Positions 55,218 to 64,000 of a DNA stretch of 64,000 bases are shown here, piece after piece. A program made the translations under genes and the position numbers. Numbering within the stretch: the first letter of the stretch is position 1; each line of letters opens with the position of its first letter. A model generated the notes under the pieces. The model was given only the letters and a program-made list of their open reading frames with translations, did no database searches and was not told the origin of the DNA. Source of the DNA: Candidatus Brocadia pituitae (GTDB lineage Bacteria > Planctomycetota > Brocadiia > Brocadiales > Brocadiaceae); assembly GCA_017347445.1 (NCBI GenBank), contig AP021856.1, positions 3,542,613 to 3,606,612 of the forward strand, written 5' to 3'.

Positions 55218-56609
55218 TCATTTTCCACTTCCAAAGAGAACGACCTGTATCGTTTTCAAGAATACCACGAAATCCAGCAGAAAAGACATATTTTTGATGT
55301 AGTAAAGATCGTATTGTAACTTTTCTTCGGTTTGTTCTATTGAAGACGCGTAAGGATATTTTACTTGCGCCCAGCCTGTTAAACCTGGCTTGACGGCGAG
55401 TCTTTGGGTATAAAAAGGGATTTTTTCCTCAAATTCCCTGATAAAGACATGCCTCTCTGGGCGCGGTCCCATCAAACTCATCTCCCCCCTGATCACATTG
55501 AGTAATTGCGGGATCTCATCCAGCCGCCACTTTCTCAGAAATTTCCCAATCTTTGTAATCCTGGGGTCGTTATCTGATGTATATACTGCACCAGTAGTTA
55601 ATTCTGCATTCTCCACCATGGTGCGAAATTTTATTATCGTAAATTCTTTTCCATCTTTTCCAACGCGTTCCTGCGTATAAAAGATACGCCCTTGTGAATC
55701 CATTTTTATCAGGAGTGCAATGATCATCATAGCGGGTAGCAACAGCACAAACAAGATCAATGCAAATAATATTTCGACAAGAGGCTTCACCAATTTACCA
55801 TATAATTTTGGTTTACTAATAACGACATGCAGCATCCACATATCATTAATGTGCTTGAAAGGTATCTTGCCTGTGAGTTGTTCATAAAGGGTGGGCATAT
55901 CGACGATCTCTATCCCATTCCAGGAACAATTAATCAATGTCTTAATAAGATCGGCATGTTTCTCGTGGGTAATGGCATTTACAATCAGGCTAATGTCGTT
56001 TTGACGAATCACCACAGGCAACGTATACCGGTCACCGAATACCGGAAGCCCTTCAATGCTGCTTTCCTTTTTTTGCGGGTTATCGTCAACGAAGCCTGCT
56101 ACCTTTAAGCCGGCTTTCTTCGCCTTGTTTATTTCCTGTAAAATCGTTTTTCCTGCCCAGCCGGCGCCTACAATTAAAACGTTTTTTTTAAAAAGCGGCT
56201 GATCCAGCAGATAACTGTACAACGTCCTCCATCCAATGATAAAAACAGCAATCAACAAACCATTGATAATAAATACACCACGGCCTATCCTCAGAGACCA
56301 GTTTATGTAAAAGAGGAATGTCGTAATAATAAGGGCGCTGGCGGATGCAAAGGTAATACTCATGATATTCCCGATAGATTTGAAATCCTTTCGGGTATCA
56401 TACAGCTCGGCAAATAAGAAGGTGAAAATAAAGACAATGCCGGTTAATACAAACGATACAGGATTATTTCTTATATAATCCCATCCGTCGCTCAAGCCCA
56501 GACGAAGTATCGCTGACAAGAAAACCGATCCATTTACGATAATCAGGTCTCCTGCAATAAGGATGAGCAGTCGCCTTGAGACGGGGGAATTAAAAATTTT
56601 GGTTGTCAT
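55218..56609 (-). CDS. polyprenyl glycosylphosphotransferase (WbaP/WcaJ-like)
   Basis: 463 aa. Four N-terminal helices, a Rossmann-like CoA-binding region (VLIVGAGWAGKTILQEI...VAGFVDD), a fifth helix and the catalytic domain: FYTQERVGKDGKEFTIIKFRTM, RKWRLDEIPQLLNVIRGEMSLMGPRPE and KPGLTGWAQV. It moves a sugar-1-phosphate onto undecaprenyl phosphate, the first step in building a polysaccharide repeat. It lies 12 bp after the radical SAM gene on the same strand, and may start the glycan made by the cluster at 33.8-46.4 kb. Confidence 0.93.
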   Translation of the reverse strand: MTTKIFNSPVSRRLLILIAGDLIIVNGSVFLSAILRLGLSDGWDYIRNNPVSFVLTGIVFIFTFLFAELYDTRKDFKSIGNIMSITFASASALIITTFLFYINWSLRIGRGVFIINGLLIAVFIIGWRTLYSYLLDQPLFKKNVLIVGAGWAGKTILQEINKAKKAGLKVAGFVDDNPQKKESSIEGLPVFGDRYTLPVVIRQNDISLIVNAITHEKHADLIKTLINCSWNGIEIVDMPTLYEQLTGKIPFKHINDMWMLHVVISKPKLYGKLVKPLVEILFALILFVLLLPAMMIIALLIKMDSQGRIFYTQERVGKDGKEFTIIKFRTMVENAELTTGAVYTSDNDPRITKIGKFLRKWRLDEIPQLLNVIRGEMSLMGPRPERHVFIREFEEKIPFYTQRLAVKPGLTGWAQVKYPYASSIEQTEEKLQYDLYYIKNMSFLLDFVVFLKTIQVVLFGSGK

Positions 56610-56621
56610 TTGCGTCTCGCA

Positions 56622-58112
56622 TTACCGTAGCCATCCTAAAAATTTTTCAACATCGTTAAAAAAAATCCTCGGATTATGGAGATAAATATTGCTTCTGGCC
56701 TTTGCCCTTTCAAGGATACGCCCTATGCCCTTATTATAATCATGGAAGACATCTTTTGCCTCGTTTTCCATGGTTGTGAAATTCTCATAATCCATGGTAT
56801 CTACCCTTCGTTTAATATCCTTGAGGTAATAATCACTTGGAATATGGGTAAAAAAGTCTTCGTATGACATTTCTTGCTTTACTAACCCACGTTCTACGCC
56901 TATCTCAAAAAGCCTCGTTCCGGGAAATGGCTCGTATACACCGATGGATGCGAAACTTGGCCGTATTTTATGCAATAAATCCAAGGTCTTCTTCACGTCT
57001 TCTCTGGTCTCCGTCGGTATGCCCATCATAAAATAGGTAGTCCAATGAATGCCTGTTTCCCGGAAAAGTCTTGCCGCATCACAGATGCGTTCCAGGGTAA
57101 TACCTTTGTCCATCAATTCCAATATTCTTTCGCTCCCTGATTCTATTCCCACCTTGATGCTATTGCAGCCCGCCTTTTTCATCACCTTCAGAAGTTCCTG
57201 GTCCACTAAGTCCACCCGCGTATTGCAGTCCCAGTTGATCTTTAAGTCCTCATCATGCAGCGCATGGCAAAATTCCATGACTCTTTTTCTGTTAACCGTA
57301 AAGGAATCGTCCTTAAAGGTGAACTGCCGGGTTCCAAAACGGCGGTGCACATACCTGATTTCTTCTAAGATATTTGCCAGCGACCGATACCGTACTTTCC
57401 TCGTCCATATTTGTGTTGCACAATAGGAGCAACGATATGGGCAACCACGGCTTCCCATGAGCAACCCCATATCCTCAGAAGTATAGGTATCCAGGCCTAA
57501 CAACCCTTCTCTGTCCGGAAACGGAAGACAATCTAAATCATCAATAAAACTTCGTGTGGCATTATGGACAAGGTCATCACCCTTGCGGTACGAAAGTCCT
57601 CGTATCTCACTGAAACTATTATTATCCGCACGTAAGCTATTTATCAGTTCAAGGAATACGGTCTCACCCTCTCCGTTTATCACGAAATCAACATCCCGGC
57701 TGTTTTTCAGTATTTCAGAGGGCTGTAATGTCGCATGAGGACCGCCAACGATAACGGAACAACCCCTGTTGTATTGTTTAGCCAGAGAGGCGACGGTAAA
57801 GGCTGAAGCCATCTTCGGGGTCATAACCGTTATTCCGACGATATCCGGTTGATAGTTTTGAAAAGTTTCAGAAATCTCTTTTATGATGGGGTTCCCAGGA
57901 TTCTTCAGTTCTTTCAAATAGATACGATATTTTTCAGGCAATCGTGTATAATCCATCCCCTTTGCATTTTTATTACAGTCGGCGTCATAGATCATTACCT
58001 CGTGCCCCGCTTTTTTCAGTGTAGAGGCAAGGTAGCCTAATCCCAAAGGGAAATAACGATTGTAATAATTGAAAAATCGGTAAAAAGGCGGGTCGATAAG
58101 AAGGATGTTCAT
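56622..58112 (-). CDS. B12-binding domain radical SAM enzyme
   Basis: 496 aa. The N-terminal domain (NILLIDPPFYRFFNYYNRYFPLGLGYLASTLKKAG, VGGPHATLQPSEIL) is a cobalamin-binding fold. The radical SAM cluster motif is GCPYRCSYC near residue 228. Family members (BchE-like) methylate or rearrange unreactive carbon atoms in lipids, hopanoids, pigments or antibiotics. Cotranscription with a polyprenyl glycosylphosphotransferase points to an envelope or lipid-linked substrate, but this is inference. Confidence 0.9.
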   Translation of the reverse strand: MNILLIDPPFYRFFNYYNRYFPLGLGYLASTLKKAGHEVMIYDADCNKNAKGMDYTRLPEKYRIYLKELKNPGNPIIKEISETFQNYQPDIVGITVMTPKMASAFTVASLAKQYNRGCSVIVGGPHATLQPSEILKNSRDVDFVINGEGETVFLELINSLRADNNSFSEIRGLSYRKGDDLVHNATRSFIDDLDCLPFPDREGLLGLDTYTSEDMGLLMGSRGCPYRCSYCATQIWTRKVRYRSLANILEEIRYVHRRFGTRQFTFKDDSFTVNRKRVMEFCHALHDEDLKINWDCNTRVDLVDQELLKVMKKAGCNSIKVGIESGSERILELMDKGITLERICDAARLFRETGIHWTTYFMMGIPTETREDVKKTLDLLHKIRPSFASIGVYEPFPGTRLFEIGVERGLVKQEMSYEDFFTHIPSDYYLKDIKRRVDTMDYENFTTMENEAKDVFHDYNKGIGRILERAKARSNIYLHNPRIFFNDVEKFLGWLR

Positions 58113-58263
58113 GAAATTCTCTTCAATTCCCTCGTCAGGTCGTTATGCCGAGTTTGGAATCGTCCTTGTCGGTTTCTCCCGATGTAGTGTGTTACATGAT
58201 GGAAGTTGGAAGAAAGTCTATACTCAAGATGCTCATAAAAGGTGAATTTTAAATTGGTATCAG

Positions 58264-58426
58264 GGTGGCACGGACAAACTCCGTTTGTCCGTGTTGGACT
58301 TGCACGACATTGTTTACGATGTATTCGTTTTAACATTTGGATAGACAATACAAGGCAGACCGCGCAAGCACAAGGCATTAAGCAGTATTGCAAAAACACG
58401 GACAAGCATAGCTTGTCCGTGCCACC
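58264..58426. mobile_element. 163-bp MITE-like element with GGTGGCACGGACAA termini
   Basis: The left end GGTGGCACGGACAAACT and right end ...TTGTCCGTGCCACC form terminal inverted repeats, each also containing its own hairpin (CACGGACAAACTCCGTTTGT and CACGGACAAGCATAGCTTGT). No ORF. A relic of the same type lies at 9485-9575. The rest of 58113-58555 holds only this and the TATAAATCACAAATTGTG flank. Confidence 0.65.
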
Positions 58427-58555
58427 TGTTAGATTATGGCGACTCTGTGTCAAGTTTATAAATCACAAATTGTGAGCCGCTTGAGTATATCTGCTCGTTT
58501 TTCAGGAAACACCCTTTATGAAGATGTAACGTCTGAGGATCAATTCACAGATGTC

Positions 58556-59707
58556 TTACCCCTGTTTTTTACTGACAAGCAAAAACTGCACCGTGGAAAG
58601 CCCTCGCCCTAATTCAAAGCGGTACCCTGCATCATAGAGGCCCTTTTCCAGGGCAGCGATAGCGACAATAACATCGAAATCATTCACATAGCCCATGTGG
58701 CCAATCCTGACAATCATTCCTTTTAACTCATCCTGGCCGCCCGTGAAGGTTACCCCGGTTTCATCCCTTAGTTTTTTAATAATCTTATCGATATCGATCC
58801 CTTTTGGCGACTTGATGGCGGTCAATACATTGCTTGCATATTCCCCTGCAAAGAGCTCCAGGCCAAGTGCTTTTGCACCCTCCCGTGTGGCGTGAGCAAG
58901 GCGTGCATGTCTCTTCCAGACATTCTCAATTCCTTCTTTCTTGATCATATCCATTGCCGTTTTCATTGCCATGACCAGTGAAACTGCAGGGGTGAAAGGT
59001 GTTGTTTTGTCTTTTAAATCTTTTCTCATCTTCCTGAAATCCCAATAATATCTAGGTAAGTCTGTTTTCTCAATAACCGCCCAGGCGCTGCTGTTCACAC
59101 AAACGAAAGCAAGCCCCGGCGGCATCATGCACCCCTTTTGAGAACCGGTAATAGCGACGTCAATATTCCATTCGTCCATCATGAACTGGTGAACGCCAAT
59201 GCCCGTGATGGAATCAACAACCATGAGCGCCCCGTATTTCTTCACGATGGAAGAAATCGATTTTATATCATGCACAACACCCGTAGAAGTCTCGCATTGG
59301 GTAGTAAATACCGCGGTAATTCCCGGTGTCTTTTTCAGTGCCGCCTCAATATCCTCCGGATTTACCGCCTTGCCGTTTTCAACGCAAATGGTGATTAATT
59401 CAATGCCGAAACAGGTGCATAATTCTGCCCAACGTTCACCGAATTTTCCACTAACTACCACCAATGCCTTGTTGCCGCGTGACAAAACATTCGCAACACA
59501 AGCCTCCATTGCACCCGTACCTGAAGACATAAGGGTAAATACTTCCCCCGTCTTTGTCTGGAATAAATACTTTAAATCCTCACTTAATTCATAAAAGATT
59601 TGCGAGAACTGCGGTGTCCGGTGATGGATCATCGTTTGTGCTTCGGCCAAGGCAACTTCTGGCGGTACCATCGTCGGGCCGGGCGTAAAGAGGTAGTTTT
59701 TTTTCAT
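58556..59707 (-). CDS. class V aminotransferase (serine/alanine-glyoxylate aminotransferase-like)
   Basis: 383 aa from ATG 59707, after AAAGGATAA. LFTPGPTMVPPEVALA at the N-terminus, LMSSGTGAMEACV, VVDSITGIGVHQFMMDEW and the PLP-lysine motif AITGSQKGCMMPPGLAF identify the family. It transfers an amino group between alanine or serine and glyoxylate or pyruvate, so it may serve glycine or serine metabolism. Substrate choice is not readable. Confidence 0.92.
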   Translation of the reverse strand: MKKNYLFTPGPTMVPPEVALAEAQTMIHHRTPQFSQIFYELSEDLKYLFQTKTGEVFTLMSSGTGAMEACVANVLSRGNKALVVVSGKFGERWAELCTCFGIELITICVENGKAVNPEDIEAALKKTPGITAVFTTQCETSTGVVHDIKSISSIVKKYGALMVVDSITGIGVHQFMMDEWNIDVAITGSQKGCMMPPGLAFVCVNSSAWAVIEKTDLPRYYWDFRKMRKDLKDKTTPFTPAVSLVMAMKTAMDMIKKEGIENVWKRHARLAHATREGAKALGLELFAGEYASNVLTAIKSPKGIDIDKIIKKLRDETGVTFTGGQDELKGMIVRIGHMGYVNDFDVIVAIAALEKGLYDAGYRFELGRGLSTVQFLLVSKKQG

Positions 59708-60026
59708 AGATATTATCCTTTCGCTTATCTTGCAACAACCAGCACGAGAGCCGATCAACGGTTGAAAAGAACTCTATCGTGCTTACGATAATAAACACAA
59801 AAAGAACGATGCCATTGCGGGCATATTCACCTTGCTCATGAGATGCCCCCCCCTTATAGAGGCAAAGTCACATAAAAAAATAAAAAATTATTATATGAAA
59901 ATGAGAAAAAGAGTCAAGGATTAAAACGTGCAGGAACGAAGCATTTGCTCTAATCGACACAAGATATAACAAACATGCATGCAAACACGATTGCAGTTAC
60001 CCTTTGCTGCTATTGCCTACAACGAT
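59708..60026. other. intergenic stretch, A/T-rich
   Basis: Contains the leader of the aminotransferase gene and half of a dispersed repeat (59929-59990). No gene is seen. Confidence 0.4.
59929..59990. repeat. GCGAAGCATTTGC palindromic repeat, half copy E
   Basis: GTGCAGGAACGAAGCATTTGCTC matches the left half of copies A-D; the right half is unrecognisable. Confidence 0.45.
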
Positions 60027-60098
60027 AGCATTGAGTTAAACCCAAATATTACGGCTGAGTTGAATGAAGGTGGTGAATTAATTGGCATAGAAATATGA
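60027..60098 (+). pseudogene. fragment resembling the C-terminus of a DUF2283 protein
   Basis: The frame ends ELNEGGELIGIEI, a pattern found at the C-terminus of small DUF2283 proteins (a Gly-rich turn followed by GIEI). No start codon or N-terminal half is present. Confidence 0.4.
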
Positions 60099-60245
60099 GA
60101 AACAATTTCTTTTCTCCGCAATTCAATATTGGAATCATCACAAGCAAAAATAATTAAATTAAAAAATCGAATAACAATCAAATCCAGCGGACGGTAAAAG
60201 ACGCCGCCACGGTTTTAAACCATTATCCTAACAACACGATGATAA

Positions 60246-63200
60246 TTAAATCGTTACCGCCTTACCCAATCTGAGAAAGATGAGCTTGAATTCCGGGTTG
60301 TCTATTTTCAGGCAGCGTTTGACGGCCTCTCTATATACCGATTTTTGATGCCGGTACTTTTCTGCCCTCGCAGGGAGGCCGGTTATGGTAATCTGATCTG
60401 TCTTATAATCAGCAACAATGAGATGGCCGTCTATCTTATAAAGGATATCAATTATACCTCGCATGATCTGACCATCCCAGTTTAGCAGGATGGGTACCTC
60501 ACGTCCGAGGATCTGTGCGACCTGCAGTTCCTTATGTACCTCTGAACCGATAAATTCTGCGAATATCTTTATCACCTCTGCCTTTATGCATTTCACGTCC
60601 TGATTTTGCATTGCTTCGAAGGACACTTCCTGTTGTTTTAACGCTGCACCTCTTTCAAGGGCGATCGCCCATTTTATGACTGAATCGACCAACTTTTCCA
60701 ATCCTTCTTTTGTTCCTTGAAAATCCCATTCCTCCAGTACACGGTGGCAGATAGAACCAACTAAAGCAGTCTGGTCTGAATTTGGTTGTTCAGTATCAGG
60801 TTGGAGTCCTTTGGGTTTTATTACCTCGCATCCTTCAGAAAGAGGTGACGAAGGAGTGGCAAAATGAGAGGCCTTCCTCGTTCCTCCGTTATGTTTTTCA
60901 AATTCATCCGGACGAAGATGTTGCATCCCTACCGTTTTACCAGATGTGTCAGAAATGCCTTCTTTCATTGCCTCTTCAAGCGCTATCGTCGTTGGAGAGG
61001 CAAAGAGGGGTTTCCTGACGGCCTCAGACATTACAGCATATCTTTTCTTTCTTACTTCAATAAAGGCCGACCAGTCGATATCCCAGGTCTGTTCTGTGAG
61101 CGATTGCTGAGGGTGATATGTCCCATCAAATCTGAAGTTTTCTACCAAGACCTCGGCACGTCCCAAAGTAAATTTTCCTTTGGAAACACCCCTCGCCCTG
61201 TCCTTCTCCCTTAAGGGAAGAAGGAATTTTTCTGTACCCAGCTTATCTTCCTCACCGGTTTTATTTCCATCGTATGTTTTATTCTCATCTCCTGACGTAG
61301 ATTCTTCACTATTTCCTCTCCCTTGATGAGAGAGGTTAGGGGAGGGCAATGGTTTATCCTCCCTTGTGTAACCAGGATTTGTAAATACTTCTTCTTCGAG
61401 CTTTATACCGGCAGCATCTCTTAGCGATTGCGCAATGAGCCCCATATACGATTTATCGTCATCTTTCAATGAACCCGTAAGGATCAACCGCTCCTTTGCC
61501 CTGGTGGTAGCCACATACAAGACACGCTTCTCTTCTTCCCACGAACGGTCATTGAGCTTCTTTTCAATCACCATGCTCTGCAGATTCCTCACTTGTTGAT
61601 CTCCCCGGCCAACCACGATACCCGTTGTAGACGTAGACCAGTCAAACACCGCACCGTCTAGCGGCTCCCGGTCGTTTCTTACTTCACCGTGCAGATTGCC
61701 TAAAATAACAACGGGGAATTCCAGTCCCTTCGACTTATGAATGGTAAGAATTTTCACAATATCCAGCGTCTCATCCGAAAGGGGGCTCTCGCCTTCCTCT
61801 CTGCCTTCCTTGACGCGCACCTTAATACGATTAATAAAAGTCCTCAGTGAAATGCCCGCCGACTCTTCCATATCGCAAGCCATCTGGCAGAGTTTCCAGA
61901 GGTTAGCCAGCTTCTGCTCACCATGCCAGGCACCGGCGGTAATCTCGGCAATATGAGTGTTATCCAGAATCTCTGCAATAAGTTGAGAAACGGGAATGAT
62001 ACCTGCCCGTGCATGGTATTCTCTTAAAAAACCGTAGAATGCCTCTACAATACCATTAAAATCAGGCAAAGAATTTCCCATTTCTTCTTTGCTAATTTCC
62101 CTGAATCTTTCCTTAGTAAAGCGGAATTGAGGGGAATCATTTTCATTGTCTTTTGGAGCACGACACGACAGAGGCGTCTCATTTAAAATCTCTTTGCGGT
62201 AATCTAAGAGATGATTGGTGCGAAGCGAGTATATCTCCCGATCGGTTAAGCCTACGAGAGGTGAGCGCAGGACACCCACCAATGCAATCAGATCGTGAGG
62301 ATTCTCGATGATGCGCAGGAGATTGATGAAGTCAAGAATTTCCTGCGTGGAATAGAAGTATTTTTCGCCTTCCACGATATAAGGGATATCGTATCTTTTA
62401 AGCGCTTCAACATAAGGTCTCACCTGGGTAAACGCACGCAACAGCAATGCAACATCCTTATATGCGAGCTTGCGAATCCTGTTTTCAGCCAAGGGATCTT
62501 CCATAGTTTCATGATTCACGTGTCTGGCAATCCATCGTGCAATCCACTCTGCCTCTGCCTCCCTTGCCTCGTCTGCCTTTAGTTCTTTGCCTTCCTTATC
62601 GGAAACCAGGACGATATCAACGTTCTGAAAGGGGTGTCTCTTTTGTCTCTGTGCATGGATAGGAATATAGCATGCTTGTAAGCCAGGCTGTTCTACCATG
62701 ATTCTTCCGTCAAAGAGCTGGTTTACCACCTCAATGATGCCGGAATGACTCCTGAAATTTTCCTGTAATTTCAACGGTCCATCTGGTCCGCACACCTGAT
62801 TAACCACCTGTTCATACGCCTCAATGTCCGCCCTGCGAAATGCATAAATGGACTGCTTGGGGTCACCCACGATGAAGAGTTTTCCCTCTTCAAGTGTTAT
62901 CTTTCTGACGTCTGTGCTGTAATGTCCCAGCTCCTCAGAGAGAAAAAGGACGATTTCGTACTGGACAGGATCCGTGTCTTGGAACTCATCAACAAGCATT
63001 ACCCGGAAATCGTTCTTCAGCTTCTCACGGATATAACGATGCTCTTTCCTTTGCAATAAATCCCTGGTAAGGGCAAGCAGTCCGTCAAAAGAGACGTATC
63101 CCTGAGAAAGATACGATTGCCGAAAGGCCTTTGCGAACGACAGGATGAGGCTTGTCGTAGCCGAGATGAAGCCATCATCGACCTTTTTTAATTTCTTTAG

Positions 63201-64000
63201 GAAGGCATGACACTCTTTTACCACTTCCTGTGCGATTTCAAATCCTTCGTCTGCCCAACCATTCTTTGCTTCGGAAGCTTTTTTATCGAGATCATATTCT
63301 AACGCATGCAGATACCCGATACCCTGCTTTTTTATTGCATCAAGGATCTTCGATAGTTCATGTAATTGTGAGAGGAGATTGTTATTGGGCTTTTCACAAT
63401 GCGGAATAATCTTAAGGATTTTGGTTTGTATGGGTTCAATTAGGGTTGTGAGGGTTGATGTTTTCCCCGGTACAACGCCCCCTAACCCTCCTCCACCAAG
63501 GGAGGGAAGTATGTGCGGGGATGATCTAGAGTACTGGTGAGCTGTTACAGATGTATCATCCATCTCCGGTGTAAGGGATTCCAGAGGAATCGTAAACCCT
63601 GACAATTTCTTTGCAAGGTCTTTGAGATATGCAAGATCTAATCGCCTCAATACGTCCTTCCAGAGGTGTGCACGGGGAGAAGTCAGCGTAAGTTCTTCCG
63701 CGATCCAGATATTCCATTCTTTATCAAAGAGTTCCTCAAAGGCATCGCCTTCATCCACGATAAATCCTGGTACCACGCCCGATTCGATAGGATACAGTCG
63801 TAATATATGGGCGGCAAAGCTGTGAATCGTCCCGATAAGGGCCTTGTCCATGTCTTCCAGCGATTTCCTTGCACGGCATTCAATCTCGGCATGAGTCGTA
63901 TGATACACATCGCGGATATGCGCAAGAAATTTCTCTCTCTTTTTCAGCTCTTCTGGTGAAGCGTTCCCATTGATTGCGGCTACAACCCCTTCCAGCTCCC
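60246..64000 (-). CDS. AddA/UvrD-like helicase-nuclease (5' end outside window)
   Basis: At least 1250 codons; the frame stays open to the right edge, so the N-terminal Walker A is outside the window. Visible motifs are GTIHSFAAHIL (Ia/Ic type), VMLVDEFQDTDPVQ (Walker B), FIVGDPKQSIYAFRRAD, LQENFRS, ILTIHKSKGLEFPVVIL and YVATTRAKERLILTG. The C-terminus has a RecB-type nuclease core (RGIIDILYKIDGHLIVADYKTDQ). It would process double-strand breaks with a partner subunit that is not seen here. Several low-complexity stretches encoded by palindromic repeats are inserted in frame (about 61187-61230, 61312-61352 and 63476-63520). Confidence 0.9.
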   Translation of the reverse strand, partial: ELEGVVAAINGNASPEELKKREKFLAHIRDVYHTTHAEIECRARKSLEDMDKALIGTIHSFAAHILRLYPIESGVVPGFIVDEGDAFEELFDKEWNIWIAEELTLTSPRAHLWKDVLRRLDLAYLKDLAKKLSGFTIPLESLTPEMDDTSVTAHQYSRSSPHILPSLGGGGLGGVVPGKTSTLTTLIEPIQTKILKIIPHCEKPNNNLLSQLHELSKILDAIKKQGIGYLHALEYDLDKKASEAKNGWADEGFEIAQEVVKECHAFLKKLKKVDDGFISATTSLILSFAKAFRQSYLSQGYVSFDGLLALTRDLLQRKEHRYIREKLKNDFRVMLVDEFQDTDPVQYEIVLFLSEELGHYSTDVRKITLEEGKLFIVGDPKQSIYAFRRADIEAYEQVVNQVCGPDGPLKLQENFRSHSGIIEVVNQLFDGRIMVEQPGLQACYIPIHAQRQKRHPFQNVDIVLVSDKEGKELKADEAREAEAEWIARWIARHVNHETMEDPLAENRIRKLAYKDVALLLRAFTQVRPYVEALKRYDIPYIVEGEKYFYSTQEILDFINLLRIIENPHDLIALVGVLRSPLVGLTDREIYSLRTNHLLDYRKEILNETPLSCRAPKDNENDSPQFRFTKERFREISKEEMGNSLPDFNGIVEAFYGFLREYHARAGIIPVSQLIAEILDNTHIAEITAGAWHGEQKLANLWKLCQMACDMEESAGISLRTFINRIKVRVKEGREEGESPLSDETLDIVKILTIHKSKGLEFPVVILGNLHGEVRNDREPLDGAVFDWSTSTTGIVVGRGDQQVRNLQSMVIEKKLNDRSWEEEKRVLYVATTRAKERLILTGSLKDDDKSYMGLIAQSLRDAAGIKLEEEVFTNPGYTREDKPLPSPNLSHQGRGNSEESTSGDENKTYDGNKTGEEDKLGTEKFLLPLREKDRARGVSKGKFTLGRAEVLVENFRFDGTYHPQQSLTEQTWDIDWSAFIEVRKKRYAVMSEAVRKPLFASPTTIALEEAMKEGISDTSGKTVGMQHLRPDEFEKHNGGTRKASHFATPSSPLSEGCEVIKPKGLQPDTEQPNSDQTALVGSICHRVLEEWDFQGTKEGLEKLVDSVIKWAIALERGAALKQQEVSFEAMQNQDVKCIKAEVIKIFAEFIGSEVHKELQVAQILGREVPILLNWDGQIMRGIIDILYKIDGHLIVADYKTDQITITGLPARAEKYRHQKSVYREAVKRCLKIDNPEFKLIFLRLGKAVTI
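61187..61230. repeat. in-frame palindromic repeat in helicase gene (1)
   Basis: CACCCCTCGCCCTGTCCTTC followed by TCCCTTAAGGGA encodes LPLREKDRARGVSKG, unlike any helicase motif. This sequence type is common between genes. Confidence 0.55.
61312..61352. repeat. in-frame palindromic repeat in helicase gene (2)
   Basis: CTCTCCCTTGATGAGAGAGG followed by TTAGGGGAGGG encodes PLPSPNLSHQGRGN, the translation expected of a common CCCTCTCC/GGAGAGGG intergenic palindrome. Confidence 0.6.
63476..63520. repeat. in-frame palindromic repeat in helicase gene (3)
   Basis: CCCCCTAACCCTCCTCCACC followed by AAGGGAGGG encodes LPSLGGGGLGGVVPG in the helicase's N-terminal half. Related elements lie between genes at 3125 and 33788. 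Confidence 0.6.

Noticed and set aside
1-64000. CRISPR array
   Set aside because: No series of evenly spaced direct repeats with unique spacers was found; the repeats seen are palindromic and dispersed.
1-64000. rRNA or tmRNA genes
   Set aside because: No rRNA-like blocks were seen, and no tmRNA was found near smpB despite looking upstream and downstream.

Overview
The window is a chromosomal segment of a Gram-negative-type bacterium of moderate GC. Gene content (2-oxoacid:ferredoxin oxidoreductase with its own ferredoxin, a B12-binding radical SAM enzyme, an LPS/O-antigen type glycan cluster, metacaspase, many dispersed palindromic repeats, GEMM riboswitches) fits an anammox-type planctomycete such as Ca. 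Brocadia, Jettenia or Kuenenia. This is an inference from gene style; no rRNA is present to prove it.

Layout. 1-9.4 kb is an accessory region. It opens with the tail of an Ig-like repeat protein and a secreted protein with a poly-Asp tail. A GEMM-I (cyclic dinucleotide) riboswitch with its terminator follows. Next come two paralogous acidic/aromatic-rich modular proteins, one carrying a permuted papain-like (YiiX/NlpC-P60 type) hydrolase domain, a HExxH metalloprotease, an unrecognised 408-aa protein and a type I metacaspase. A second GEMM-I copy follows the metacaspase. 9.4-11.7 kb holds korB-korA-ferredoxin on the minus strand. 11.7-13.3 kb has an ISL3-type relic and tRNA-Leu(CAG). 13.3-21.5 kb is ordinary housekeeping (smpB, a receiver lacking its Asp, dacB, a methyltransferase, ftsH, an AmrS/PflA-like radical SAM protein).

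21.6-33.8 kb is accessory and scarred. It has a third GEMM copy with the A20 substitution and a repeat inserted in its variable stem, a decayed Ig-like gene, and an IS481-type element that interrupts a membrane protein gene. It also has an envelope/lipoprotein gene set including a CsgG/FlgO-like protein and an RDD protein, a PIN toxin-antitoxin pair, an IS1634-type transposase broken by a TAG codon, and an ISL3 remnant. 33.8-46.4 kb is a glycan assembly cluster (GT4, GT2, GT9, a tandem kinase, methyltransferases, O-antigen ligase). 46.4-64 kb carries dprA, aroB, a cyclase, a PhoB/PhoR pair, membrane and TPR proteins, a polyprenyl glycosylphosphotransferase with a B12 radical SAM neighbour, a class V aminotransferase and a 5'-truncated AddA/UvrD-like helicase-nuclease.

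The most unusual unit is the 1.1-9.3 kb protease/effector cluster. Its two modular proteins are almost identical at the C-terminus (basic stretch, small-residue hydrophobic region, Arg-rich tail) but strongly diverged at the N-terminus. The neighbouring metacaspase belongs to a family that cuts after Arg/Lys. A protease-gated or exported-effector system under cyclic-dinucleotide control is a reasonable but untested reading.
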